Assembly: GCA_021413535.1 (NCBI GenBank)
Contig: JAIOQF010000196.1
Span: forward strand, 1-5,112
Source: Verrucomicrobiota bacterium
Lineage (GTDB): Bacteria; Verrucomicrobiota; Verrucomicrobiia; Verrucomicrobiales; Verrucomicrobiaceae
Reading direction: 5' to 3'
Length of the DNA stretch: 5,112 nucleotides
Of this stretch, positions 5,011-5,112 are shown piece by piece. A program made the position numbers and the translations under genes. Position 1 is the stretch's first letter; the number at the start of each line of letters is the position of its first letter. A model generated the notes under the pieces. That model did no database searches and had not been told where the DNA came from. It was given only the letters and a program-made list of their open reading frames with translations.

Positions 5011-5112
5011 ATGGCCACACCAAAAACCGCAGCCTCCAAGACCCAAGACAAATCTTCCACCAAGCCTAGGAGGACCGCGACCTCGTCGCGTTCCGTAAAA
5101 GCCCCGGCGGCC
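5011..5112 (+). CDS. Unknown protein, partial N-terminus (Lys/Ser/Thr/Ala-rich)
   Basis: From the ATG at 5011 the frame is open for 34 codons to the window edge. The visible residues are rich in Lys, Arg, Ser, Thr, Ala and Pro, starting MATPKTAASK and containing the basic cluster KPRR at about 18-21. No hydrophobic segment is visible. Such disordered basic N-termini occur on DNA-binding and RNA-binding proteins and on some sigma or termination factors, but nothing here identifies the family. No clear Shine-Dalgarno precedes the ATG; the upstream bases are AT-rich (TTTACATTTTTA). Because the window ends at 5112, the open frame could also be chance, but codon composition and a fitting intergenic position favour a real gene. 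Confidence 0.5.
   Translation, partial: MATPKTAASKTQDKSSTKPRRTATSSRSVKAPAA

Noticed and set aside
4502..5011. Plus-strand open frame of 169 codons opposite the sulfatase
   Set aside because: It is antisense to recognisable sulfatase motifs and lacks any domain of its own.

Overview
The window looks like chromosomal DNA of a Gram-negative-type, GC-rich bacterium, most likely in the Verrucomicrobiota or a neighbouring PVC lineage. That assignment is an inference. It rests on a sulfatase-family gene, a repeat-rich SPFH membrane protein, mostly weak Shine-Dalgarno sequences and structured intergenic repeats; no rRNA or other phylogenetic marker is present.

Left part (1-1980, read on the minus strand): a candidate promoter (TTGACA near 1975) leads directly into a clear c-di-AMP (ydaO/yuaA-type) riboswitch at 1785-1926. 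The leader then carries a possible translational switch at 1677-1791. Next come a small zinc-ribbon protein (1478-1681), a three-hairpin cloverleaf-like repeat (1384-1469), and a membrane-anchored SPFH/band 7 protein that runs off the left edge (1325 to 1). The simplest reading is a c-di-AMP-responsive transcript for the zinc-ribbon protein, possibly extending into the SPFH gene.

Middle (1998-2909, plus strand): murI, glutamate racemase, complete, with all catalytic motifs. It diverges from the riboswitch transcript and shares about 150 bases of intergenic DNA with it. It converges tail to tail with the next gene, with an 18-base gap.

Right part (2928-4960, minus strand): a compact run in transcription order of an N-terminally truncated sulfatase remnant, a small LysM protein and a secreted N-acetylmuramoyl-L-alanine amidase. 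The LysM gene has its only strong Shine-Dalgarno sequence in front of an ATC codon. The sulfatase lacks its whole N-terminal half, including the formylglycine (CxPSR) site, so it is probably a relic. Its homology stops next to a perfect palindrome (4962-4977). Just beyond, the start of a new plus-strand gene with a Lys/Ser/Thr/Ala-rich N-terminus runs off the right edge (5011-5112).

Taken together, murI (D-glutamate for peptidoglycan), the amidase and LysM proteins (peptidoglycan cleavage and binding) and a c-di-AMP sensor (a second messenger tied to wall and osmotic stress) make this a cell-envelope neighbourhood. No tRNA, rRNA, CRISPR array or complete mobile element was seen.
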